This document shows, piece by piece, positions 55,746 through 64,000 of a DNA stretch of 64,000 bases. The DNA is from an uncultured Gammaproteobacteria bacterium (GTDB lineage Bacteria > Pseudomonadota > Gammaproteobacteria > DRLM01): NCBI GenBank assembly GCA_947259075.1, contig CAMYKQ010000055.1, positions 23,396 through 87,395 on the forward strand, in the 5' to 3' direction. Numbering within the stretch: the first letter of the stretch is position 1; each line of letters begins with the position of its first letter. A program made the translations under genes and the position numbers. A model generated the notes under the pieces. That model worked only from the letters and a program-made list of their open reading frames with translations, was not told the DNA's origin and searched no databases.

Positions 55746-56828
55746 GTGTTGCTTTATCTCACACAATGGCTGGCGCAAAGCTACAGTGGCTTCAACGTGT
55801 TTCAGTACATCACGCTGCGCGCGATTCTGGGCGTGCTCACCGCGCTGGTGTTTTTGTTCATCTTCGGCCCGGCGATGATACGCTGGCTCAGCCAGTATCA
55901 AATTGGCCAGCAAATACGCGAGCTGGGGCCGCAGAGCCATCAGAAAAAGGCCGGCACGCCGACCATGGGCGGCGCGCTGATTCTAGCGGCGGTGACGGTG
56001 AGCACCCTGTTATGGGCGGATTTGAGTAATCGTTACATCTGGGTGGTGCTGATCGTCACGCTGGCGTTCGGCGCCATCGGCTGGTGGGATGACTACAAAA
56101 AGCTGGTGCTGAAAAATTCCAAGGGCATGTCGGCGCGCGCGAAATATTCTTGGCAATCGCTGGCGGGTTTGGGCGCCGCGCTGTTTTTGTATTACACCGC
56201 GCAGACGCCGGCGGAGACCCAACTCATCGTTCCCTTCTTGAAGGAAACTTATATTCCGCTGGGCCTGGGATTTATCGTGCTCGCTTATTTGGTGATCGTC
56301 GGCAGCAGTAACGCGGTGAATCTCACCGACGGTCTCGACGGCTTGGCGATTATGCCCACGGTGCTGGTCGCGGGTGCGCTGGGCATCTTCGCCTACGTCA
56401 CCGGTCACGTGAAATTCGCCGATTATCTCAGCATTCCCTACGTGGCGGGCGTGGGTGAGCTGGTGGTGATCTGCGGCGCGCTGGTGGGCGCGGGTCTGGG
56501 TTTTTTATGGTTCAACGCCTATCCCGCGCAGGTGTTCATGGGCGACATCGGCGCGCTGGCGCTGGGCGCGGCGCTGGGGGTGATCGCGGTGATCGTCCAT
56601 CAGGAGATCGTGCTGTTCATCATGGGCGGGGTGTTCGTGATGGAGACGCTTTCAGTGGTATTGCAAGTGGCCTCGTTCAAGCTCACGGGCAAACGCATCT
56701 TCCGCATGGCGCCGCTGCATCATCATTTTGAATTGAAGGGCTGGCCGGAGCCGCGGGTCATCGTGCGCTTCTGGATCATCACGGTGTTGCTGGTGCTCGT
56801 CGGTCTGGCGAGTTTGAAGATACGGTAA
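55746..56828 (+). CDS. mraY: MraY, lipid I synthase
   Basis: About 360 residues from GTG ([10 protein letters not shown]), nine bases after GGAGAGGG; the TTG three codons earlier used in the track touches the ribosome site. Ten membrane helices are expected. [38 protein letters not shown] and [15 protein letters not shown] are the catalytic signatures. It transfers phospho-MurNAc-pentapeptide to undecaprenyl phosphate in the inner membrane. Confidence 0.97.
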   Translation: MLLYLTQWLAQSYSGFNVFQYITLRAILGVLTALVFLFIFGPAMIRWLSQYQIGQQIRELGPQSHQKKAGTPTMGGALILAAVTVSTLLWADLSNRYIWVVLIVTLAFGAIGWWDDYKKLVLKNSKGMSARAKYSWQSLAGLGAALFLYYTAQTPAETQLIVPFLKETYIPLGLGFIVLAYLVIVGSSNAVNLTDGLDGLAIMPTVLVAGALGIFAYVTGHVKFADYLSIPYVAGVGELVVICGALVGAGLGFLWFNAYPAQVFMGDIGALALGAALGVIAVIVHQEIVLFIMGGVFVMETLSVVLQVASFKLTGKRIFRMAPLHHHFELKGWPEPRVIVRFWIITVLLVLVGLASLKIR

Positions 56829-58309
56829 TGGGATTGACGGTGAACGCGTTAAAGACAGGCAATCACTCGACGATGATTAAACGCGATCTGCCCAACCTCA
56901 TCGTGGGTCTGGGCAAGACGGGTTTGTCCTGCGCGCGCTTTCTCGCCAAGCGCGGCGAACACTTCGCCGTCATCGACAGCCGCGCTAATCCGCCCGAGCT
57001 CGCGGCATTGCGCCGTGAATTTCCCGAGGCGGAGGCGCACCTCGGCGGCTTCGATCCCATGGTGATTTTCAGCGCCGAGCGTTTGATCGTCAGCCCCGGC
57101 GTCGCGCTATCGGAGGCGCCCATCACCGCCGCCGTCAATCGCGGCGCCGAGGCGCTGGGTGATATCGAACTTTTCGCACGCGCCGTACAGGGAAGTACAA
57201 GTGCCGCGGGAGGCGGGATGCCGGGAGCGGCCGCCGTACAGGGAAGTACAAGTGCCGCGGGAGGCAGGATGCCGGGAGCGGCCGCGGCACACGCGCCGGT
57301 GATCGCCATCACCGGCTCCAACGGCAAGAGCACGGTGACCACGCTGGTGGGCGAGATGCTCGCCGAGGCCGGTAAGCGCGTGCGGGTCGGCGGTAATCTC
57401 GGCACCCCGGCGCTGGATTTGCTCGAGGACGAGGCGCCCGATTGCTATGTGCTGGAACTGTCGAGCTTTCAATTGGAGAGCACCTCGAGTTTGAACGCCG
57501 CCGCGGCCGCGGTGCTGAACCTGAGCTCGGATCACATGGACCGCTATCGCGACATGACGGAGTATGCCGCCGCCAAGGCGCGCATCTATCGCGGCGACGG
57601 CGTGATGGTGGTGAATCAAGACGATCCCGTGGTGATGGCCATGGCCGAGCGCGGACGGCGCCTGGTGCGTTTCGGTTTGGGTGCGCCCGCCGCCGGGGAT
57701 TTCGGCGTGGTCGAGCGCGCGGGTCTGCCGTGGCTGGCCAAGGGCGAACATGTGCTGATGAGCGCGGCCGAGTTGCGCATCAAAGGGCAGCACAATATCG
57801 CCAACGCCCTCGCCGCGCTGGCCTTGGGCGAGGCCGTGGGCGCGCCCATGGATGGCATGCTTGCCACGCTGCGGCGTTTCGCCGGTTTGCCGCACCGCAC
57901 GCAATGGGTGGCGACCAGCGGCGGCGTGACTTGGTACAACGATTCCAAGGGCACCAACGTCGGCGCGACGCTGGCCGCGCTGCAAGGCATGCCCGGCAAG
58001 GTAGTCTTGATCGCCGGCGGTCAAGGCAAGGGCCAGGATTTTACCCCGCTCAAAGACGCGGCGGCGGCCAAGGCGCGCGCGGTGATTTTGCTGGGCCGCG
58101 ACGCGGCGCTGATCGAGCGCGCCTTGGCCGGCGTGGTGCCGGTGGTGCTGGTGGCGGAGATGGACGAAGCGGTAGTGCGCGCGCGTGAATTGGCGCAAGC
58201 GGGCGATACCGTTTTGCTTTCGCCCGCCTGCGCCAGCCTCGATATGTTCAAAGGTTATGACCATCGCGGTGATGTCTTTACCGCGGCGGTGCGGAGCGTG
58301 TTGTCATGA
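56828..58309 (+). CDS. murD: MurD, UDP-MurNAc-Ala D-glutamate ligase, with repeat insertion
   Basis: 493 residues, about 50 longer than typical. The start overlaps the mraY stop (TAATG); an ATG 15 codons later is possible. GLGKTGLSCARFL, the ATP loop ITGSNGKSTVTTL, LELSSFQLEST, DHMDRY and NDSKGTNVGATLAAL are intact. Between the N-terminal domain and the ATP loop lie two in-frame 17-residue repeats (starting VQGSTSAAGG), residues 120-153, where the E. coli protein has only a short link. The insertion lies in a linker, so activity is probably kept. Confidence 0.95.
   Translation: MGLTVNALKTGNHSTMIKRDLPNLIVGLGKTGLSCARFLAKRGEHFAVIDSRANPPELAALRREFPEAEAHLGGFDPMVIFSAERLIVSPGVALSEAPITAAVNRGAEALGDIELFARAVQGSTSAAGGGMPGAAAVQGSTSAAGGRMPGAAAAHAPVIAITGSNGKSTVTTLVGEMLAEAGKRVRVGGNLGTPALDLLEDEAPDCYVLELSSFQLESTSSLNAAAAAVLNLSSDHMDRYRDMTEYAAAKARIYRGDGVMVVNQDDPVVMAMAERGRRLVRFGLGAPAAGDFGVVERAGLPWLAKGEHVLMSAAELRIKGQHNIANALAALALGEAVGAPMDGMLATLRRFAGLPHRTQWVATSGGVTWYNDSKGTNVGATLAALQGMPGKVVLIAGGQGKGQDFTPLKDAAAAKARAVILLGRDAALIERALAGVVPVVLVAEMDEAVVRARELAQAGDTVLLSPACASLDMFKGYDHRGDVFTAAVRSVLS
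57185..57286 (+). repeat. Tandem 51-bp repeat inside murD
   Basis: Two copies of a 51-bp unit beginning GTACAGGGAAGTACAAGTGC and differing at two positions. 51 is a multiple of three, so the frame is kept. The unit has short internal palindromes (GTAC...GTAC) and looks like a dispersed intergenic-type repeat captured in a gene. Confidence 0.9.
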
Positions 58310-59478
58310 TGGGCGCCGTTGCGAATGCGGGTGAACGCCGCCAAGCGGTGGGCGGTGCCAATCCCTGGTTTGATCCGCTGCTCCTCGGCGTGGCGGTGAC
58401 GCTGCTGGCCTTGGGCTTGGTGATGGTGGTCTCGGCCTCGATCAGTCTGTCCGACCGTCAATTCGGCCAGCCTTTTTATTACGCCATGCGCCAAGCCTTG
58501 TTCGTCGCGATGGGCTTGCTGGCGGCGTGGGCGGTGACGCGCACCCGCCTGGTGTATTGGGAAAAGGGCGGCGTGGTGTTGTTGTTCGCGGGCCTCGCCT
58601 TGCTGGTGGCGGTGCTGATTCCCGGTTTGGGGCGCGAGGTCAACGGCAGCAGCCGCTGGCTGCCTTTCGGTTTGTTTAATCTGCAGGCCTCCGAGCCGGT
58701 GAAGCTGTTCGTCATCATCTATCTCGCCGGTTATCTGGTGCGCCACGGCGAAGAATTGCGCAACTCTTTTTTGGGTTTTCTCAAGCCGCTGGTGTTGTTG
58801 TCCTTCATCGCGCTGTTGTTGTTGCTGGAGCCGGATTTCGGCGCGACGGCCGTCATCTTCGCCACCGCCTTGGGCATGATCTTCCTCGGCGGCGTGCGTC
58901 TGTGGCAATTCGCTTTGGTGCTGGGCGCGGTGGGCGCGGCCGCCGCCGCCTTGGCGCTGACCTCGCCCTACCGCATGCAGCGTTTGACCACCTTCCTCGA
59001 TCCCTGGGCCGATCCCTTCGACAGCGGCTTTCAGCTCACCCAAGCCTTGATCGCCGTCGGTCGCGGCGAGTGGTTTGGCGTGGGTCTCGGCGGCTCGATA
59101 CAAAAATTATTTTATTTGCCCGAGGCGCACACCGACTTTTTGTTCGCCGTGCTCGCCGAAGAATTGGGCCTGCTGGGTGTGATCGGGGTCTTGTGTCTGT
59201 TCGCGCTGCTGCTGTGGCGCGCCTTCGTCATCGGCTATCGCGCCGAGTTGAGCGGCAACCGCTTTGGCGCGTACCTGTCGTATGGCATCGGCCTGTGGCT
59301 GGGGCTGCAGGCCTTCATCAATATCGGCGTGAACATGGGCGCGCTGCCCACCAAGGGTTTGACTCTGCCGCTGATGAGTTACGGCGGCTCCAGCATCATC
59401 ATCATGTGCATGGCGGTGGCGCTGTTGCTGCGCGTGGATTTCGAGACACGCTTTCCGCGCGGGAGGAAAACCTCATGA
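58306..59478 (+). CDS. ftsW: FtsW, septal peptidoglycan glycosyltransferase (SEDS)
   Basis: 390 residues, about ten membrane helices. SEDS motifs include GREVNGSSRWLPFG, FNLQASEPVKL, LEPDFGATAV and the C-terminal NMGALPTKGLTLPLMSYGGS. It polymerises lipid II at the septum together with FtsI. Overlaps murD and murG by four bases each. Confidence 0.97.
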   Translation: MMGAVANAGERRQAVGGANPWFDPLLLGVAVTLLALGLVMVVSASISLSDRQFGQPFYYAMRQALFVAMGLLAAWAVTRTRLVYWEKGGVVLLFAGLALLVAVLIPGLGREVNGSSRWLPFGLFNLQASEPVKLFVIIYLAGYLVRHGEELRNSFLGFLKPLVLLSFIALLLLLEPDFGATAVIFATALGMIFLGGVRLWQFALVLGAVGAAAAALALTSPYRMQRLTTFLDPWADPFDSGFQLTQALIAVGRGEWFGVGLGGSIQKLFYLPEAHTDFLFAVLAEELGLLGVIGVLCLFALLLWRAFVIGYRAELSGNRFGAYLSYGIGLWLGLQAFINIGVNMGALPTKGLTLPLMSYGGSSIIIMCMAVALLLRVDFETRFPRGRKTS

Positions 59479-60554
59479 CGCGGGTGATGATCATGGCGGG
59501 CGGCACCGGCGGCCACGTCTTTCCCGCGCTGGCGGTGGCGGCGGAATTACGCGCCCGCGGCGCCGAGGTGTTCTGGCTGGGCACGCGCCGCGGCCTGGAA
59601 GCCAAGCTGGTGCCGGCGGCCGGCATCGCGGTGGAATGGATCAGCGTCGCCGGTCTGCGCGGCAAGGGCGGCTTGGCCTTATTGCTGGCGCCGTTTCAAT
59701 TATTGCGCGCGGCGTTGCAAGTCACGGCCGTCATCTTCCGCCAGCGGCCGACGGTGGTGCTGGGCATGGGTGGTTTCGTCACCGGGCCGGGCGGGCTGAT
59801 GACCTGGCTGTTGCGCAAGCCGCTGGTGATCCACGAGCAGAACGCCGTCGCGGGGCTGACCAACTGGTTGCTGGCGCCGCTGGCGCAGCGGGTGTGCGCG
59901 GCCTTCCCCAATACCTTTCGCCGCGCGGACGTGTTACACACCGGCAATCCGGTAAGGCATGAGATCGCCGCGCTGCCCGCGCCCGAGCAGCGTTTCGCCG
60001 GCCGCGGCGGCCCGCTCAAATTATTGGTGCTGGGCGGCAGCCTCGGCGCGCGCGCGCTCAACGACACCGTGCCCGCGGCGGTGGCGCTGATGAAAACGCG
60101 GCCGGAAATCCGGCATCAAGCGGGCGGTAACAATCTCGACGCGGCGCGCGCCGCGTATCAAGCCGCGGGTGTTGATGCCCGCATCGAGGCCTTCATCGAT
60201 GACATGGCCGGCGCCTATGCCTGGGCGGACTTGGTGCTGTGCCGCGCCGGCGCGCTCACCATCGCCGAACTCGCGGCCGCCGGTGTCGGCGCGGTGCTGG
60301 TGCCGTATCCGCACGCGGTGGACGATCATCAAAGCCGCAATGCGGATTATTTAGTGCGGGCGCAGGCAGCGTTAGTCGTGCAGCAAAACGCGCTTTCGCC
60401 CGCGCGCTTGGCTGAGTTGCTGGCGCCGTTTTGTGAGCCCGGCGCTGAAGCGCGCACGCGTTTGTTAAAGATGGCGCGGGCGGCACGGCAGTTAGCCCTC
60501 ACCGGCGCGGCGGCCGTGGTGGCGCAACAATGCATGGAGGCGGCCAATGACTGA
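59475..60554 (+). CDS. murG: MurG, lipid II-forming GlcNAc transferase
   Basis: 359 residues from [10 protein letters not shown] at the ftsW stop; the ORF track starts far upstream in a shadow frame. [12 protein letters not shown] is the N-terminal G-loop, [10 protein letters not shown] and HEQNAVAG follow, and [14 protein letters not shown] and [15 protein letters not shown] belong to the UDP-GlcNAc-binding half. It converts lipid I to lipid II at the inner face of the membrane. Confidence 0.97.
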   Translation: MTRVMIMAGGTGGHVFPALAVAAELRARGAEVFWLGTRRGLEAKLVPAAGIAVEWISVAGLRGKGGLALLLAPFQLLRAALQVTAVIFRQRPTVVLGMGGFVTGPGGLMTWLLRKPLVIHEQNAVAGLTNWLLAPLAQRVCAAFPNTFRRADVLHTGNPVRHEIAALPAPEQRFAGRGGPLKLLVLGGSLGARALNDTVPAAVALMKTRPEIRHQAGGNNLDAARAAYQAAGVDARIEAFIDDMAGAYAWADLVLCRAGALTIAELAAAGVGAVLVPYPHAVDDHQSRNADYLVRAQAALVVQQNALSPARLAELLAPFCEPGAEARTRLLKMARAARQLALTGAAAVVAQQCMEAAND

Positions 60555-61992
60555 GCGGCTGGCGAAAGACGGCAAGGCGCTGACGCGCGAGCGCATGCGG
60601 CGCATCTCGCGCATCCACTTCGTCGGCATCGGCGGCGTGGGCATGGGCGGCATCGCCGAGGTCTTGTGCAATCTCGGTTATCAGGTCTCCGGTTCGGACA
60701 TAAAAGAAAACGCGCTCACTGCCCGCCTCGCCGGGCTGGGCGTGCAGGTGCACATCGGCCACCGCGCCGAGTGGGTGGCGGGCTGCGACGTGGTGGTGGT
60801 CTCCACCGCGGTGGATCCGGCTAATCCCGAAGTGGTGGCGGCGCACGAGCAGCGCATCCCGGTGGTGCGGCGCGCCGAGATGCTCGCCGAGTTGATGCGT
60901 TTCCGCTACGGCATCGCGGTCGCTGGCACCCACGGTAAGACTACTACTACCAGTTTGGTCGCAAGCGTGCTGGCCGAAGGCGGCTTGGACCCGACCTTCG
61001 TCATCGGCGGCCGTCTCAACAGCGCGGGGACCAACGCGCGTCTGGGCGCCGGTGATTATCTGGTGGCGGAGGCGGACGAGAGCGACGCCTCCTTCTTGCA
61101 TTTGTTGCCGATGATCTCCGTGGTCACCAATATCGACGCCGATCACATGAGTACCTACGGCGGCGACTTCGCGCGCCTGCGCCAGACCTTCATCGAGTTT
61201 CTGCATCAACTGCCTTTTTACGGGCTGGCGGTGTTGTGTCTCGACGATCCCGAGATCGCCGAGTTGCTGTCCAAGGTGCCGCGCCCCTCACTGACCTACG
61301 GCATAGACAGCGAGGCGGATGTGCGCGCCCACGAGATCGAGCAGCACGAAAACATCACGCGCTTCACGGTGACGCGCCCCGGCCGCGAAGGGCGCTTGGC
61401 GGTCACGCTGAATATGGGCGGGCGTCACAATGTGCTCAACGCCCTGGCCGCCATCGCCGTGGCGCACGAACTGGGCGTCGACGACGCCGCGATCCAGCGC
61501 GCCCTGGCCGGTTTCCAGGGTATAGGCCGGCGCTTTCAGATGTACGGCGAACTCGACAGCGCCGCGGGCAAAATTCTGATGATCGACGACTACGGCCACC
61601 ATCCGCGCGAGGTCGCCGCCACGGTGCAGGCCATCCGCGCCGGTTGGCCGCAGCGGCGTTTGGTGGTGGCGTTTCAGCCGCACCGTTACAGCCGCACCCG
61701 TGATCTCTTCGAGGACTTCGCCATCGTGCTCTCCGAGATCGATGTGCTGGTCTTGCTCGAGGTTTACCCGGCGGGTGAGGCGCCCATCGCCGGCGCCGAC
61801 GGCCGCGCCTTGAGCCGCGCCATCCGCGCCCGCGGCTTCGTCGATCCGGTGTTCGTGGAAGAGGTGGCGGACCTGCCCGCTGCCTTGAGCGGCGTGTTGC
61901 AAGACGGTGATGTGCTGCTCACGCTCGGCGCGGGCGACATCGGCGCGGCGGCGGCCAAGCTGCCGCAACAATTAGCGGAGGGCGGCGCGTGA
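60547..61992 (+). CDS. murC: MurC, UDP-MurNAc L-alanine ligase
   Basis: 481 residues. [17 protein letters not shown] is the Rossmann start, [17 protein letters not shown] the ATP loop, [10 protein letters not shown] and [18 protein letters not shown] the catalytic and C-terminal motifs. It adds the first amino acid to UDP-MurNAc. Overlaps murG by 8 bp and murB by four. Confidence 0.97.
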   Translation: MTERLAKDGKALTRERMRRISRIHFVGIGGVGMGGIAEVLCNLGYQVSGSDIKENALTARLAGLGVQVHIGHRAEWVAGCDVVVVSTAVDPANPEVVAAHEQRIPVVRRAEMLAELMRFRYGIAVAGTHGKTTTTSLVASVLAEGGLDPTFVIGGRLNSAGTNARLGAGDYLVAEADESDASFLHLLPMISVVTNIDADHMSTYGGDFARLRQTFIEFLHQLPFYGLAVLCLDDPEIAELLSKVPRPSLTYGIDSEADVRAHEIEQHENITRFTVTRPGREGRLAVTLNMGGRHNVLNALAAIAVAHELGVDDAAIQRALAGFQGIGRRFQMYGELDSAAGKILMIDDYGHHPREVAATVQAIRAGWPQRRLVVAFQPHRYSRTRDLFEDFAIVLSEIDVLVLLEVYPAGEAPIAGADGRALSRAIRARGFVDPVFVEEVADLPAALSGVLQDGDVLLTLGAGDIGAAAAKLPQQLAEGGA

Positions 61993-62942
61993 TGACCGAA
62001 CTCGACCCTCCCGTCACGCATTCCGCCAGCACCGCGCTGCGCGGCGTGCTGCGTCGCGACGAGCCGCTGGCGCGCCACAACACCTGGCGCGTGGGCGGCG
62101 CGGCGCGGCGTTATTACGAGCCGGCGGATATCAGTGACCTCGCGGCGTTTTTGCGCACGTTGCCACAAGGCGAGCTCGTGCTGTGGCTGGGGCTGGGCAG
62201 CAATCTGCTGGTGCGCGACGGCGGCGTGCCCGGCACGGTGATCGCCACCGCCGGGGCCTTGGATGAGTTAAAGCAAATAGACGCCACGACGGTGCGCGCC
62301 GGGGCGGGCGTGGCCTGTAATAAAGTCGCGCGTTTTTGCGCGCGGCTGAATCTAGTGGGCGCGGAATTTCTCGCCGGCATCCCCGGCACGATGGGCGGCG
62401 CGCTGGCGATGAATGCCGGCGCCTTCGGCGGCGAGACCTGGCCCTTGGTGAAAACGGTGGAGACGCTGGATCGCCGCGGGGTGTTGCGCCGCCGCACGCC
62501 GCAGGATTTCGAAATAGCCTACCGCTCGGTGCGCGGACCGGCGGACGAGTGGTTCGTGGCCGTGGAGCTGCGTGTGCAGCGCGGCGACGGCGAAGCCAGT
62601 CTGGCGCGCGTGAAGGAATTGTTGGAACGGCGCAACACCACCCAGCCCATCGGTCTGCCCAGTTGCGGCTCGGTGTTCCGCAACCCGCCCGGCGATTTCG
62701 CCGCGCGTTTGATCGAGGCGGCGGGCTTGAAGGGTGCGTGCATCGGCGGGGCTTGCGTGTCGACCAAGCACGCCAACTTCATCATCAACACCGGCGAGGC
62801 GACGGCGGCGGACATCGAGGCCTTGATCGCCCGCGTGGCGCGGACGGTGGAAGAGTTGCACGGCGTGAGGCTGTCGCCGGAAGTGCGCATCGTTGGCGTG
62901 GCGGCAACGGATGATGGTGCAGTAAAAGAGGAGCGCGCGTGA
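61989..62942 (+). CDS. murB: MurB, UDP-MurNAc dehydrogenase
   Basis: 317 residues from GTG (the next codon is ATG and may be used). The FAD site [33 protein letters not shown] and [19 protein letters not shown] match type II MurB enzymes, which lack the extra C-terminal fold of the E. coli type. It reduces enolpyruvyl-UDP-GlcNAc with NADPH. Confidence 0.96.
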   Translation: MMTELDPPVTHSASTALRGVLRRDEPLARHNTWRVGGAARRYYEPADISDLAAFLRTLPQGELVLWLGLGSNLLVRDGGVPGTVIATAGALDELKQIDATTVRAGAGVACNKVARFCARLNLVGAEFLAGIPGTMGGALAMNAGAFGGETWPLVKTVETLDRRGVLRRRTPQDFEIAYRSVRGPADEWFVAVELRVQRGDGEASLARVKELLERRNTTQPIGLPSCGSVFRNPPGDFAARLIEAAGLKGACIGGACVSTKHANFIINTGEATAADIEALIARVARTVEELHGVRLSPEVRIVGVAATDDGAVKEERA

Positions 62943-63886
62943 ACGCGGCGGTGAAAATTACGGATGCGCGGGATTTCGGCCGGGTGGCGGTGCTGATGGG
63001 CGGGCGCTCGGCCGAGCGCGAGGTGTCGCTCAAAAGCGGCGCGGCGGTGCGGGCGGCCTTGCTGCGGCGCGGCGTGGATGCCCATGGCGTCGATGCGGGC
63101 GCGGATGTGCTGCGGCAATTGGCGGATGGCGGTTTCGACCGGGCGTTCATCGCCCTGCATGGCCGCGGCGGCGAAGACGGGGTGATCCAAGGTGTGCTGG
63201 AGACGCTGGGTCTGCCCTACACCGGCAGCGGCGTGCTCGGTTCGGCGCTGGGTATGGATAAAGTGCGCAGCAAATGGCTGTGGCGCAGCCTGGGCTTGGC
63301 GGTGCCGGATTTCGAGGTCATCACTAATGAGGGCGGCGCGCTCGATGTGAACGCCTTGGCCGCCAAGCTTGGCCTGCCGTTGATGATTAAGCCCGCGCAC
63401 GAGGGTTCGAGCCTGGGCGTGAGCAAGGTGACCGCGAAGGAACAATTGGCCGCGGCCATCGCCGCGGCGCGGGAGTTGGACGCCGTCGTGTTAGCCGAGC
63501 GCTTCATCCGCGGCGGCGAATACACCTGTTCCATCCTCGGGCGCGAGACCTTGCCCGCCATTCGCATCGAAACGCCGCGTGAGTTTTATGACTACGAGGC
63601 GAAGTATTTTGCCGCTGATACTTCCTATCTTTGTCCCTGCGGTCTGCCCGCCGCGCAGGAGCAGGCCATGCAGCGGCTGGCCTTGCAGGCCTTCGAAGTC
63701 TTGGGTTGCCGCGGCTGGGGCCGGGTGGATTTCATGCTGGACGGCGCGGGCCAGCCGTGGTTGATCGAAGTGAATACCGTGCCGGGGATGACGGATCACA
63801 GCCTGGTGCCGATGGCGGCGCGCGAGGCGGGGATCAGTTTCGATGACTTGGTCTGGCGCATTTTAGAGACGAGTTACGCACGATGA
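62939..63886 (+). CDS. ddl: D-alanine-D-alanine ligase
   Basis: 315 residues from GTG overlapping murB. ATP-grasp family: [53 protein letters not shown] and [10 protein letters not shown]...[17 protein letters not shown]. It makes the D-Ala-D-Ala dipeptide used by MurF. The ddlB position in the cluster is standard. Confidence 0.97.
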   Translation: MNAAVKITDARDFGRVAVLMGGRSAEREVSLKSGAAVRAALLRRGVDAHGVDAGADVLRQLADGGFDRAFIALHGRGGEDGVIQGVLETLGLPYTGSGVLGSALGMDKVRSKWLWRSLGLAVPDFEVITNEGGALDVNALAAKLGLPLMIKPAHEGSSLGVSKVTAKEQLAAAIAAARELDAVVLAERFIRGGEYTCSILGRETLPAIRIETPREFYDYEAKYFAADTSYLCPCGLPAAQEQAMQRLALQAFEVLGCRGWGRVDFMLDGAGQPWLIEVNTVPGMTDHSLVPMAAREAGISFDDLVWRILETSYAR

Positions 63887-64000
63887 ATGTGGCGGTCCGG
63901 CAATTTGGTTTTGGTTTTTTGCCGTGGCGGCGCGGTGCCAAGCGCGCGGTGCCGCTGGCGCGCGCCAGCGCGCGGCACAAGCCGGCGGCCCCGGTCACGC
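63883..64000 (+). CDS. ftsQ: 5' end of ftsQ (partial, runs off the window)
   Basis: ATGA overlaps the ddl stop. The first 39 codons give [20 protein letters not shown] and a further basic, Pro/Ala-rich stretch, consistent with the cytosolic tail of FtsQ before its membrane helix. The name rests on cluster order (ddl is followed by ftsQ); the diagnostic POTRA domain is beyond the window. Confidence 0.65.
   Translation, partial: MNVAVRQFGFGFLPWRRGAKRAVPLARASARHKPAAPVT

Noticed and set aside
57185-57286. CRISPR array
   Set aside because: Only two directly adjacent 51-bp units, in frame inside murD, with no spacers and no cas genes.
57107-58264. 385-residue minus-strand ORF opposite murD
   Set aside because: Antisense shadow; the intervening repeats in it are the complement of the murD repeat.

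Overview
The window is a GC-rich stretch of a bacterial chromosome, most likely from a gammaproteobacterial chemolithoautotroph. The evidence is a Form I RuBisCO cluster with CbbQ/CbbO activase genes and CbbR, an sspA/sspB pair, the rsmI/lpoA/yraN/dolP neighbourhood, and a dcw cell-wall cluster in the usual gammaproteobacterial order. I did not assign a genus. No tRNA, CRISPR array, transposase or integrase was seen. No stretch longer than about 300 bases lacks a gene; the longest gaps lie upstream of mraZ (282 bp), upstream of the second copper ATPase (287 bp) and upstream of the first DUF2231 gene (220 bp).

Region 1 (1-6.5 kb) is carbon fixation. cbbL-cbbS-cbbQ-cbbO lie on the minus strand and cbbR is divergent. 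A hairpin terminator sits between cbbS and cbbQ, and a paired REP-like palindromic element sits between cbbQ and cbbO.

Region 2 (6.7-27.3 kb) is a large copper/silver handling island. It holds a His-rich DUF2231 membrane protein, a cytochrome c lipoprotein, a DUF302 protein, a small Cys/His periplasmic protein, a CusCBA-type RND pump, a periplasmic Met/His protein, CusRS on the opposite strand, a PcoA/CopA multicopper oxidase with CopB, a second DUF2231 paralogue, two small uncharacterised proteins, a beta-propeller protein, a P1B ATPase with YHS and HMBD metal-binding modules, a DUF2933 peptide and two methyltransferase-like genes. A near-perfect palindrome of the CusR/CopR type lies between cusR and the multicopper oxidase gene. 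A second copper ATPase (HMA type) with a cupredoxin-like protein follows at 37.5-40.1 kb.

Region 3 (27.3-37.2 kb) is mostly central and storage carbon metabolism. It holds an orphan lycopene-cyclase-domain membrane protein, phosphoketolase, a patatin-like protein, an alpha-glucan phosphorylase, a sucrose-phosphate-phosphatase-like HAD enzyme and an HDOD protein. In the middle is a translationally coupled AAA+ ATPase and MscS channel pair, the least explained gene set of the window.

Region 4 (40.2-48.8 kb) is housekeeping: djlA, sspA, a DUF900-type hydrolase inserted before sspB, a glycolate/D-lactate dehydrogenase, dolP, yraN, lpoA and rsmI.

Region 5 (48.8-64.0 kb) starts with the RNase P RNA gene and its promoter, followed by the dcw cluster from mraZ to the 5' end of a gene that is ftsQ by position. 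Tandem promoters and three MraZ-type boxes with a 10-bp period precede mraZ. Nearly all dcw genes overlap by a few bases. murD carries an in-frame 2 x 51 bp repeat insertion.
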